Below, in pieces: positions 1 to 8,147 of a stretch of 10,135 bases of DNA. The translations under genes were made by a program, and so were the position numbers. The notes beneath the pieces were generated by a model. The model had not been told where the DNA came from. It made no database searches and saw only the letters and a list, made by a program, of their open reading frames with translations. Origin of the DNA: Larix sibirica (Eukaryota; Streptophyta; Pinopsida; Pinales; Pinaceae); contig NWUY0300039890.1 in NCBI GenBank assembly GCA_004151065.3, positions 1 to 10,135 on the forward strand, given 5' to 3'. Position 1 is the first letter of the stretch; every line of letters starts with the position of its first letter.

Positions 1-60
1 TATCTATTTTATTTATTTATTTATTTTTATTTTTATTTTATTTTTTTTTTCTTTTCTATT
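1..60. repeat. T-rich low-complexity tract with TTTA units
   Basis: The window opens with repeated TTTA/TTTTA units running into a long T run. It is simple-sequence DNA with no coding potential. Read on the minus strand it is A-rich, so it could be the degraded poly(A) tail of a retroposon lying off the left edge, but no target-site repeat is visible to support that. Confidence 0.8.
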
Positions 61-558
61 GCAAGGTGTTTGTCATCATTGTATACTTTTGTGACAAAAA
101 ATGTTGACAACAACTTAATTGGTGACCATACTAGCTGGAACTCATTCTCAAACCTTAAAGTGTTTGAAAAAAAAATTATATTGAGAGGTTGGATTTGAAT
201 GAGTTGTTTTAGAGATCATTTAGGTACACCAATTTTGTCTGGATAATGTTTATGGGAATATATTTCAAATTTTCTTACAAGTTTGCAAGATGATGACATC
301 TCAAACCAATTGTTTCCAAATCATATCTTCACCCAGGATTACAAGAATTATTTCTTAGAAGTCTTCTTCAGGATTTGTGATCAATACCTTTTGAAAAAAT
401 TCAAACAAAGTTCAAATAAGAAGTATTTGATCCAAACTCCTCAATCCTCCCCTTAAATTCTTGTAAGTTACAACATAAAGCAAACACAATCAAGATAGGT
501 CTTTCCTATTGTCACCTTATTTGTAGTGCCAAATGCTCCTAACTTTTCCCTAAGTTAA
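61..558. other. AT-rich stretch, no gene seen
   Basis: No open frame of useful length, no splice-bounded exon and no clear repeat was found here. Because it lies directly upstream of the Gag-like remnant on the same strand, it may contain the decayed leader or LTR-proximal part of that element. I could not recognise an LTR end or primer-binding site in it. Confidence 0.4.
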
Positions 559-765
559 TACAAATGTACCTTGGAAAAACAACACCTAGGAGAAAACTTG
601 CATGATATTCCTTTAGATACTCAAAACAATGTTCCCAAATTTAACGGGAATGACATAATATTAGTAGAAAATAACATACAATCCTTTTATGACATGTGTG
701 CTCTAGACACTTTCAAAATCATAATGCACATTTTCAAAAAAAATATTAAAACTTTCAGAATATAA
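559..765 (+). pseudogene. Remnant of a retrotransposon Gag N-terminal region
   Basis: The frame is open from just after a TAA at 556-558 to the stop at 763-765 and has no credible ATG start; reading from the TTG at 571 gives 64 residues. It contains the block VPKFNG (residues 21-26), then IQSFYDM (36-42), then a hydrophobic/basic end. Plant LTR-retrotransposon Gag proteins commonly have a 'P-x-F-x-G' block a short distance before a helix of the type 'HxxxFxD', so a Gag fragment is the best reading. It is far shorter than a complete Gag of several hundred residues. No nucleocapsid zinc knuckle or pol follows, and the downstream sequence drops at once into AT-rich noncoding DNA. It is a broken fossil. 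The assignment rests on a short motif, so chance resemblance in AT-rich DNA is possible. Confidence 0.4.
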
Positions 766-1188
766 TTTTGCATTTTGATATAAACAATGATATTCACATT
801 TATGGAACTAAAATTTATAATATATTAGTCTAGATTTTTTTATTAATCCAAATTTAACGAAATTAGTATTTCACCTTCTTCCCCTACTATGTTCTATTAT
901 CCCGTTTCTTTTGTATTTTTAAGCTATAGAAAATAAAATTGCAACAAGTGTAGTGTATTATATAACCTCTAATATATTTAAAAACAATATTTTCATTATT
1001 TCATAATACCAATGATCCCAAACGCTAGTTTCATGTTAAAAATAAAATAATTATTGTCTTAGTTGTGGCCAAAATATAAACAGCTATAAATAAAAAGGAA
1101 CAAAGCAGAAAAAAAATTTCCATCTTATTCCACATCATGACCTTGAAACAATGGTAAGCCTTATAAGAATCATGTTATAAATAAGTAG

Positions 1189-1224
1189 AAAAAAAATAAA
1201 AAATAAAAAATAAAAAAAAAAAAA
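1189..1224. repeat. A-rich tract with TAAAAAA units
   Basis: Runs of A are interrupted by single T bases at fairly regular spacing and end in an A13 run. This could be simple slippage or an old poly(A) tail on the plus strand. No flanking direct repeat was found to support retroposition. Confidence 0.75.
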
Positions 1225-1594
1225 TCTAAAATTCTTATTTTCTTAATGGTCATGTAAAACTCAATGACAGTTTTTATTAAAAGTTCCAATAACTAATTAT
1301 TTTCTACCCCATTAACACAGGCCTCAACCTTACTCTCCACAACAACCAACCCACATAAGTGGACTGGTGATCATGGATACCACTTTGCGTATAATTGACA
1401 CTTATAATTGATCATGAATAAAGCGATATTTGAGAGTGACATGGAGATTCTTTATCTTTGAAAAGAGATTGCATTATAAAGCTAGATTAGAAACCAACAC
1501 AACTAGAAGTATTTAACAAATCAAAGAGAGCCCATATTGCACAATAAGTTAACATCCCTAACTAGAATAAGACCATTTTTGAATTCTAACAAAG

Positions 1595-1606
1595 TTTTTT
1601 TTTTTT
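1595..1606. repeat. T12 homopolymer
   Basis: Twelve consecutive T bases. Read on the minus strand this is an A12 run, but no target-site duplication or 3'UTR-like sequence is attached to it. Confidence 0.8.
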
Positions 1607-1723
1607 AAGAAATTCAACCTCCATCTCATTTTCTCATAGTGGAATCTTACAATATTGTTGAACATATACGAAAGGTTTATCTAAAAATGAATTTGTTGGA
1701 TAATATGAGGGCTCCATAAGAAT

Positions 1724-1743
1724 GTTATAACTGGTTATAACTG
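1724..1743. repeat. Perfect tandem duplicate of GTTATAACTG
   Basis: Two exact head-to-tail copies of a 10-mer whose first eight bases, GTTATAAC, are themselves palindromic. GGTTA/AACTG strings resemble plant MYB-type core sites, but there is no promoter context here. Confidence 0.6.
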
Positions 1744-2184
1744 ATTAAAAGTATAGTAACATTTAAGTTTACACCATTATTTTTCAAGTGCCCCTAACAA
1801 CGGCAAAGGGTGTACACTTTCGTCAAAGATGGCACAAAAGACTTATTCATAGAGCCACTCTTGTTCATATCATCATTACCTTTCTTATAATTATGGCAAT
1901 AAACTATTTTTCACAGTGTCTTTACTCTAAAGAGAAACATTTTTGTGATTGAAGGATTCATTATTAGTGTGATTTACCTAACACTTAGTAAAGGGTACAT
2001 TTAGGTCACACAGAAAAGGCCATGCTCAATTTTCCAAAAATATGATGGGTTGTTTAATGATTTATTTATTTTAAATATTAAATAGTCACTAAAATTTTTC
2101 ATATAAAATAGGGGGAAATGTTTATGCCATTTCATGAAGAAAAGGAGAGGAAAATATACCAAGAAAAAGGACAAGATGGTCAAT

Positions 2185-2207
2185 ATTGTAATTTAAGGAA
2201 TTACAAT
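2185..2207. repeat. Inverted repeat, 9-bp perfect arms
   Basis: ATTGTAATT and AATTACAAT are perfect inverted arms around a 5-base TAAGG loop. It lies near the expected far (3') end of the minus-strand LTR described at 2208-2575 and may mark that end. Without a second LTR copy the boundary cannot be fixed. Confidence 0.5.
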
Positions 2208-2311
2208 GCAATATATTTACTAATTATACAATATAAATAATGAATTACATATATAGTTTATTATCTATCTATGCACATAACATATAGATTAAGAGAAAAT
2301 TAGTAACTATA

Positions 2312-2456
2312 GAATCTAGATATGTACTACAATGCATATTTATATCCTTGAATGTATATTTGTACTACAATGTATATTTATAATATATATCTGTACTACA
2401 ATGCATATTTATTATATCCTTGAATCTATATATGTATTACAATGCATATTTATAAT
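2312..2456 (-). repeat. Interrupted four-copy minisatellite with TATA-like modules
   Basis: On the plus strand the core GTACTACAATGCATATTTA, or a close variant, starts at 2324, 2362, 2393 and 2434. The copies are spaced 38, 31 and 41 bases apart, with intervening TCCTTGAATCTATATAT-like spacers. On the minus strand, the sense strand of the LTR, each copy reads approximately ATAAATATGCATTGTAGTAC, so each unit brings its own TATAAATA-like box. Tandem repeats in U3 often act as transcriptional modules in LTR elements; here that role is inferred only from position. Confidence 0.7.
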
Positions 2457-2542
2457 TTAGCATAGGTGGGAGGTAGTTATAATTGGTGTAGCTACCTCAA
2501 TTGGCAAGATAACTATGTATGATACTTATAATTTGGATTGAC

Positions 2543-2562
2543 TTAGTTGACTAGTCAACTAA
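2543..2562. promoter_or_regulatory. Perfect 20-bp palindrome with W-box cores
   Basis: TTAGTTGACTAGTCAACTAA equals its own reverse complement across all 20 bases. It includes TTGACT on both strands, and a further TTGACT lies just outside at 2538-2543 on the plus strand. TTGAC is the core of the W-box bound by plant WRKY transcription factors, and U3 regions of several stress-activated plant retrotransposons carry such sites. It sits 13 bases inside the presumed LTR start. Binding is inferred only. Confidence 0.55.
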
Positions 2563-2575
2563 CTCTACTACAACA

Positions 2576-2595
2576 TCTCCCCAAACCTCAAATCC
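2576..2595 (-). other. Polypurine tract at the internal/3'-LTR junction
   Basis: The minus strand reads GGATTTGAGGTTTGGGGAGA and then TGTTG. The last seven bases, GGGGAGA, are pure purine. In LTR retrotransposons this tract resists RNase H and primes plus-strand DNA synthesis, and the LTR begins at the next base. The upstream part is interrupted by T runs, so the tract is either short or mutated. Confidence 0.5.
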
Positions 2596-2686
2596 TTCTT
2601 CATCTCGAAGAAGTGAGCAAATGGATACAAACTTACAAAAATAAATAATATGTCCCAAACATTTTTCTCCAATATCAAAGGTCTAG

Positions 2687-3205
2687 CTAGATGTTGCTTA
2701 TTTTTGTTGTTTGTGGTGCAGTCAATGGATTGTTTATAAATGAACTTGGGTGGAAGAATGGATTGACTGGTGGCATTGGCTTAGGCTTTGGTTTATATGA
2801 TAGCCCTATTTTTTCCTTCAAAGTAACTTCTATACAAATATGGTAGAAGTGAGGTGCAATGGTTTTTAATTTATCTTCAAAGGTATCCCATTCTTCTAAT
2901 GTTTGCTCTACAATTATGTTTGCATGCTTCATAACAACAAGATAATTAAATTTAGTGTTGAGAGGTGAAATCTATACTTTTACTTGTTTTAGGTTGAACA
3001 CTTGTTGATATGCATCTGAACTTTGTGAGACTACCTTGTCAATCCGTTGTTGTGCAATTTTGGATTCTTAGAACCATTTTCTTTTCCGCACCTCCAACTT
3101 TCATGTTGATGTAATTTCCTTGTATTTTTCTACTTACTTCATATCTATTCCTAGGGAATTCTGTTGCACATCTTATTTATTCCAATTTTATAATCGAGGA
3201 TTTCT
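2687..3205 (-). pseudogene. Decayed unknown coding frame inside the retrotransposon remnant
   Basis: One minus-strand frame runs from about 3205 down to the TAG at 2687-2689. Its last 81 codons, from an ATG at 2932, are uninterrupted. Further upstream the same frame is broken by stops at 3190-3188, 3175-3173, 3136-3134, 3103-3101, 3070-3068 and 2974-2972. Four are TAA, one TGA and one TAG, all one C-to-T step from Gln or Arg codons. The readable parts are rich in Lys, Gln and Glu and look helical (for example EEWDTFEDKLKTIAP), followed by a Pro/Lys segment, KPKPKPMPP, and a short tail. I do not recognise the family, and no catalytic motif is visible. Its place just before the polypurine tract makes it the last ORF of the element. 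Because this strand is purine-rich, Lys/Glu composition alone is weak evidence; the open 81 codons are the firmer part. Confidence 0.35.
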
Positions 3206-4990
3206 TTACTTTCATCCAACTACAGATGTTAGCATGATTTGATAACCCATTATCAAGTATTGTGTTAGTTGCCATGACCATGGATTTGGTAGAACTTAAT
3301 CTCTGCTACTAGTGTTCAAATTATTCATACTCTACCTATAATATGGTAATGGTTTGTTGTTTCCTTAAAATTTGGTTTTCCTCTATAAATTCTTCATGCC
3401 CACTAAAGACCTCTAGTGTAAGATTCTTGAAATTATCAACTAAATTGACTTCTTTTTTATTTTATAGTTATAGGCTTATTAGGTAGTTGTTATGCTCTAT
3501 CTTATACTCTAGGGTGCTTTACCGTTTTATTTATTTTGTCTCGACTTATTGATCAACCTGCTCCATCTTTTATACTTTTATTTCTTAATTGCTTTGTATA
3601 ATGCTTAAAGCTCTTTATCAATGGCATCATTTAGGAGGAAGGAAAATAGTTTTTACTTGCTTGATCTTTTTGTTGTTTAAATGCCTTGAATGTGTTTCTC
3701 TTGGTCAATTTATGGTTTTTACTTTGCTTTGTCTACTCATTTCTCTATGAGTTTCCTATTTGTTTTTCCACTGTGCCTTTTGTTTTGTCATCAATTCTAC
3801 TTTCTTTGTGTACATCAACTAACTTCTGCATTTTTAACTATAGCATGTCTTCATTATATTTTGTGTTAACCTGTTCAATTTGTATTTATCTACCCATATT
3901 TCCCAAACCTTCTTCATGCTCATCTTGTACATTAGCTTGCTCACTATTGGCACTCTAACTTCATCAAGTATAGGTGGATCCATTGTTAATTTTATTGGTT
4001 TTTGTATTTTACTATATATTTAATGCTTCCTTTTATGTCATGATCAACTTCTCCTTATCAATTTTAATTGTGGCCAACATCTGTTTTCTATTTCGACAAC
4101 AATTTATATATCCTTCTATTTTTCAATAGTGGTTGCATGATCCTTATCAATTGCAATAGTGGTCGATTTCTCTTTCACTACTTTTTCTTGAGTCAATGTA
4201 TTTTTATTCCAGTCAAAGGTGTTAGTTTCTCCATTTTTATTATCCATACACTCTCTCTACATTTTCACTACTTTATTGAGTTGTCTTTCTAGGGTTATAT
4301 TATTTTTGTTACCTCAATGATGATCTACTTTGAATTTTCCATTACTTCTTGAAAACCCTTTCCAATACAAGAGTAATGTATTTGCTTCCTCTTCCTTAAT
4401 AATTCTCTTACTAATTGTAAATTTGCTACATTCACAGCTTCTACGATTGTTGATGAGTACTTCCTTGCCTCATTTTCTTCTTCAAATTCTTCATAAAAGG
4501 GTGAGGTATTTTGGTTTACTTACTTCACTTTTTCTTGAACTGGAAACAGAGTGGTTGAGTGTTTAGATAGCTCCTAGAAAATATAGTTGACCTCTTGGTA
4601 ATAATCCAATTGCTTAGGCTCAAGCTCCTCCAACTCCCTTCATGTACGAAACATTTGTAAATTCTAGACCTAGTTGTATGTGGGTGGCACTAATATTTTG
4701 ATTGGCTATCGAACACTCCATCTATTATAGTTTTCCTTCACATTTTTAAACAAATCACTAAATATATGCTAAAGTGTATATTTGATTGTTTTCCCCTTGT
4801 ATATTGATGTATAACAACGGTAGTTCAAATTTCTTTGTGTGATACTCATAATATTAAATGATGGCTCTCCTATGGGTTTTGTTATCTCCTAAAACTACAC
4901 TACAAAATACTATCTCAAATATTGCTCAATGCAACTTTGGTGACATGCAAAATGTTGCCCATTTTCACCACACAACCACTGCTCTCACTT
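3206..4990 (-). mobile_element. Decayed internal region of the minus-strand retroelement, no pol motif
   Basis: The plus strand is pyrimidine-rich and the minus strand purine-rich throughout. On the minus strand short open blocks of helical, Glu/Lys/Gln-rich sequence appear between stops, for example around 3450-3245. This matches the style of the better-preserved frame at 2687-3205. I found no protease DTG/DSG, reverse transcriptase YxDD, RNase H or integrase HHCC/DDE signature. It may be a non-autonomous element with a coiled-coil-like ORF, or simply too degraded to read. The right-hand limit is arbitrary; composition changes gradually near 4990. Confidence 0.3.
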
Positions 4991-5086
4991 TAGTCTGGTT
5001 CTTTTGTATCTTGAAAGGGGATTCACCAATATACTATTAATGAGGGTTGAGCCCTTAAATATTCAACAAGATTCACTAAAATTAAA

Positions 5087-5107
5087 AATAATAATAATAA
5101 TAATAAT
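5087..5107. repeat. (AAT)7 microsatellite
   Basis: Seven exact AAT units, followed by GATGATGG-like sequence. Confidence 0.9.
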
Positions 5108-6700
5108 GATGGTTTAACAATCATGGTGAGTGCCTATTTCTTAGGCTATGGAGTCAATGAAGATAAACAAGGGTTTGGAAGGGTGATGGATAATTCCAAC
5201 TAGTTATCCAAGTCCATATAAGTCTCAAATGATTAAGTGAAACAACCATAGTAATCATTTTGAGTAGGTGACATCAGACATAGGAGGTAATACCTCTACA
5301 TACGACCTTGTATCTATTGTTAAATTAAGTAAAAGCAAGTTGAAAACTACATCAACCATGAGATATAGATATGACATGGTCAAATCAGCGGTATAAATCA
5401 ACAAAAATCTCACACAATGGGAATAAATGGGATCCAATCACAACTTTAGTCCATAAAATAATTCATATATAAGAGGAATATACATCCATAGTGGTGCATG
5501 AAAACAAATTCACTTGCTTTCATAGTCTGCAATTATATGGCTTAGATAGTGTCTGAACAATTATTTGACAAGTATATGATAGTTTTGAAACCTAATGATG
5601 AGTGTGTGTGTGTGGAATGTTTCTTAAAATATCATGATGTTTAATTTCAAATATCAATTGCATGCATTAATTATGTGAGTTTTTTTTCAATCTGTGGATG
5701 GGTTAAAATCTAAAATGCATATTAGTCAAAATATCTTATACGTGACCTAGATCCCTAGCTATTTTGATTTTCATATCCTTCAAAATTCCCGTAAATTTCC
5801 TAATTTATTTCATTAGTAAATCAATTAGAAGCAAACCAATAGGCATTGATGACTCCTCAATTGGCTATGTTTGCTTCTATAAAAGCATATTGAAGATTCT
5901 AAGATGCAGAGTTGAGCAAGTACAACCTATCCTTTGTTTTTGTTTGTTCTAATTTCATTCGCATCCCTTTCAATTACATAACAATTCTAGCAATGGAAGG
6001 AAGGCTACGATTTATAACCCAACTTTAAGTGCTAGAGATTATATGCTTTCATGTAAAGGTATAATCTAGTTTATCTGCTTCATTTATTTCAATTCAAATA
6101 TAAAATTTGCCAAAACTAATCCTCTCATGAATGAAGATTCCTTCCAAAGAACTTGAGTGTGGGGTTGGATTCATCTCCTTACTATATGAGGATTCGCTCA
6201 GATGGGCCTTGATTTGTTCCAAGCACATATGGTTTCAGAAATGTCATGATTGCAAGAAGCCAAACCGATTGCAAGATCTATTGGATATATGGTTGTACTT
6301 GTCCTTCCTTAATAAAATTTGGGGTTAGTATGCATGATTGTTTTATTTAGTGTGAATAAATATTGGTTTTTAGACTCCTCTTTAGTTAAATATTTCACTC
6401 GCATTATTTCTTCTATTGTGTTGTAGGGTTTTCTTTACATTCCTTTTACTATTTATTTGTATTGAAATCTTGAGAGTTAATAGCTTTCTTTTAGTTGAGT
6501 TAGCGTTATTAATTGTAGAAACTATAGCTTGTTCATTGAGGTTTAAGTTTTGATTCTATCTATTGTGTCATGGGGTATGAATAAATGAGATAACTCATAT
6601 AATATTGTGCATTTCTTGTTCAAATAGTTAGTTAAAGGTTTATGAGTAGATTAAAGATATATGATTCAATTATTACCTAAACCTTATTAGTTAAATCTAA
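5108..6700. other. 1.6-kb stretch with no convincing gene
   Basis: No frame stands out on either strand. A plus-strand block at 6131-6328 is open for 65 codons (MKIPSKELEC... start) and has somewhat more balanced base composition than its surroundings. A second frame across the same block is nearly as open, and there are no splice sites, domains or recognisable residues to prefer either, so it is not called as a gene. A short (GT)n run lies at 5602-5613. Confidence 0.5.
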
Positions 6701-6709
6701 AAGGATAAT

Positions 6710-6800
6710 ATAGATGGATTGAATCTATAATATTTAATAACTAAACTCTAATTCTTGGCATTGAGAGTTGGATTGACTCTAATAGATGGATTAAATCTAT
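6710..6800. repeat. Spaced direct repeat ATAGATGGATTRAATCTAT
   Basis: The 19-mer at 6710-6728 recurs at 6782-6800 with 18 of 19 bases identical, 72 bases apart. A related GAGTTGGATTGACTCTA lies between them. A further looser pair, GTACGCTTTAAATTCC and GTATGCTCTAAATTCT, follows near 6815 and 6892. The whole 6700-6930 stretch appears to be built from worn duplications. Confidence 0.55.
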
Positions 6801-7056
6801 TGTTTTTCATGTACGCTTTAAATTCCAATAACTTAGAATGTTGTATGCAACTATATTGGTTTTTATAGATATATTATATCTAGTTTTTAAAGTATGCTCT
6901 AAATTCTAAAGTCTAATTCCTTTCAAGAATTATTGAACAATGATTTTATGTTTATGTTACTGAATTTTACAATTTTTATTGAATATTATGTTAATGATTC
7001 TCTTACTTAATGTGAAAGGTAAAGATGTGTACTAAGGTTGTACTTGAATTTGACAT

Positions 7057-7332
7057 GCATAACTTTTAGACTGATAATACCACATTGAACTAACATAATA
7101 ACACTTAAGCTTATTAACTCTAGACTTAACAATTCGGAAAACATATTCTTTCTTAAAGAAACTTTATTGTTTGATCCATTTACACTTTTTTTTTACTTTG
7201 CCTCCTTATTTATCATCAAATAAATAGTTGCAAATGAAGAATTGCATAACTTTTAGTATGATAACACCACATGGAACTAACATAATAACACTTAAGCTTA
7301 TCAACTCTAGATCAACAATTCTGAAAACATAT
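7057..7332. repeat. 90-bp direct repeat, two copies about 187 bp apart
   Basis: Copy one is 7057-7146 and copy two is 7244-7332. Both begin GCATAACTTTTAG, share AACTAACATAATAACACTTA and end GAAAACATAT. I count about seven substitutions and one 1-base gap, roughly 91% identity. Similarity stops sharply on both sides of each copy. The 97-base spacer has a T9 run but no recognisable primer-binding site or ORF. It could be a miniature element with direct terminal repeats or a simple duplication; nothing decides between them. Confidence 0.75.
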
Positions 7333-7384
7333 ACATTTATGTATACAAGTAAAAACACTTGTAACATAATTGTTGCATATATGA

Positions 7385-7515
7385 ATTGACATAAGACAAA
7401 AAATAAGACTCAATAAGCCACATATTTAAATTGATACAAGATAATAAAATAAGACTCAACAAGCATTATTGGGACAAGATATCAAAATTGGAACAAGAAA
7501 TAAATAAAATAAAAT
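7385..7515. repeat. Interrupted minisatellite, 45-bp unit
   Basis: ATTGACATAAGACAAAAAAT at 7385 recurs as ATTGATACAAGATAATAAAA at 7430; both are followed by AAGACTCAAYAAGC. Two truncated units begin ATTGGGACAAG near 7468 and ATTGGAACAAG near 7486. It lies just left of the retroposed insert. Confidence 0.6.
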
Positions 7516-7563
7516 AAACTATCCATAGCATCAAAAATTCCAATGCCATTCATAATTGAAAAT

Positions 7564-7575
7564 TCATTATATAGT
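7564..7575. repeat. Left target-site duplication (TCATTATATAGT)
   Basis: This 12-mer is identical to 8945-8956. The G+C-rich insert starts at the next base, and the right copy follows the A9 tail directly. Confidence 0.8.
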
Positions 7576-7592
7576 ACCCAAATGAGGGTGTC

Positions 7593-7835
7593 ATGGCAGT
7601 AAGGCATGTGGTGAGCCCACGGCACACCAGCCAGCAGGCCCGACCCATGGCAGGAGTGAGGAGGAGAATTCAAAGCGCCGTGAGGATTACACCCCGACAC
7701 ATTCACTCTTGTAGCTACCATGTCGCTTCGGCCAACCTGGTCCTGGCCTCCAGGTACCACCGCCATGTTGCTCATGCATGTGGCTCTAATGGCCTCCCTC
7801 ACACACAGGTTTCAGACGCCTACGGGGGTGTTTAA
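7593..7835 (+). CDS. Uncertain frame in the 5' part of the retroposed insert (80 aa)
   Basis: The first ATG of the insert, 17 bases from its 5' end, opens an 80-codon frame that is Arg/His/Ser-rich (begins MAVRHVVSPRHTSQ). A second plus-strand frame from an ATG at 7720 is open to the TAA at 7921-7923 and contains a more ordinary-looking stretch (TGVFNGMFEM, then VWMLLEIVGNHVLHD). The minus strand is also open for over 100 codons here (7802-7482), running past the insert boundary into flanking DNA. With three overlapping open frames in a G+C-rich segment, none can be chosen confidently. No family is recognised. The 7593 frame is listed only because its ATG is closest to the presumed RNA 5' end. 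Confidence 0.2.
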   Translation: MAVRHVVSPRHTSQQARPMAGVRRRIQSAVRITPRHIHSCSYHVASANLVLASRYHRHVAHACGSNGLPHTQVSDAYGGV

Positions 7836-7956
7836 CGGGATGTTTGAGATGACAGTGTGGATGCTTCTTGAAATCGTCGGTAATCATGTGCTCCATGACG
7901 CCTTGCCTTCAGCTGCAAACTAAGCTTCTGATACCGGCTCCTAGTTATCTGTTACT

Positions 7957-8085
7957 ATGTCGAGGCAGTGGGGAAAACCCGGGAGGGGGAGATCCGATCG
8001 AATTTCCACCAACCGGGACTGGGTTGCAACGAATGGTTATGGGGAGGGGGTATCCATCCCTGTTTGGATTCTCACTGACAACTAG
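7957..8085 (+). pseudogene. Short frame upstream of the main ORF (42 aa)
   Basis: An ATG at 7957 opens 42 codons starting MSRQWGKPGRGRSDR and stopping at TAG 8083-8085. It has a basic Gly/Arg start and then a mixed hydrophobic stretch (VSIPVWILTDN). The main frame starts to be open at 8079, so the two overlap by a few bases in different phases. A single ancestral frame broken by a frameshift and nonsense change near 8080 is possible, as is an upstream ORF of the copied transcript. Not recognised. Confidence 0.25.
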
Positions 8086-8147
8086 GAAGCCCGCCTTCTC
8101 GTCGACCACCTCTCCTCGGGAAGGAATGTTACTGGCTCGTTAAGAAC

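Larger units (their letters stand above)
766..1980. other. 1.2-kb AT-rich stretch, no gene seen
   Basis: No sustained reading frame was found on either strand. It contains A-rich and T-rich runs and a duplicated 10-mer, which are listed separately. The short segment around 1320-1390 is a little richer in G+C and could be a worn fragment of something, but nothing in it is recognisable. Confidence 0.5.
2208..2575 (-). mobile_element. LTR (3' copy) of a decayed LTR retrotransposon; outer end uncertain
   Basis: Read on the minus strand, sequence beginning TGTTGTAGTAGAG starts at 2575, immediately after a G-rich purine tract ending GGGGAGA. A polypurine tract directly followed by TG is the standard internal/3'-LTR junction of plant LTR retrotransposons. 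Inside are a 20-bp palindrome (2543-2562) and an array of TATA-like modules (2312-2456), as expected for a U3 promoter region. The far end of the LTR is not identifiable: I see no convincing terminal CA with a matching target duplication, and the end given here is only where the repeat-rich sequence fades. No second LTR copy is present, so the 5' half of the element is either deleted or too diverged to recognise. Whether the family is Copia or Gypsy cannot be decided without pol. Confidence 0.45.

Noticed and set aside
3686-3958. Plus-strand 90-codon frame that looks like a multi-pass membrane protein
   Set aside because: It is the pyrimidine-rich complement of the purine-rich minus strand. 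Phe/Leu/Ser/Cys-rich hydrophobic translation is what T-rich DNA gives by chance, and the frame has no domain or regulatory context.
4068-4566. Two further hydrophobic plus-strand frames (4068-4292 and 4330-4566)
   Set aside because: Same cause: T-rich composition opposite the decayed minus-strand retroelement. No conserved motif.
4760-4870. Minus-strand peptide resembling an Argonaute PAZ segment
   Set aside because: The likeness was only a loose tyrosine/lysine pattern over about 30 residues. A competing frame is equally open and no PIWI sequence is present.
4927-4985. Zinc-knuckle-like minus-strand peptide WLCGENGQHFACHQSC
   Set aside because: A CCHC knuckle needs C-x2-C-x4-H-x4-C. Here the first Cys is missing and the Cys-to-His spacing is one too long. 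It may be a broken Gag knuckle but is not supportable.
5602-5613. Short (GT)n run
   Set aside because: Only six units; too short to be informative.
7482-7802. Minus-strand 106-codon frame
   Set aside because: It crosses the left boundary of the retroposed insert (7576) into flanking AT-rich DNA, so its C-terminal third cannot be ancestral coding sequence. It also starts at GTG, opposite to the poly(A) orientation.
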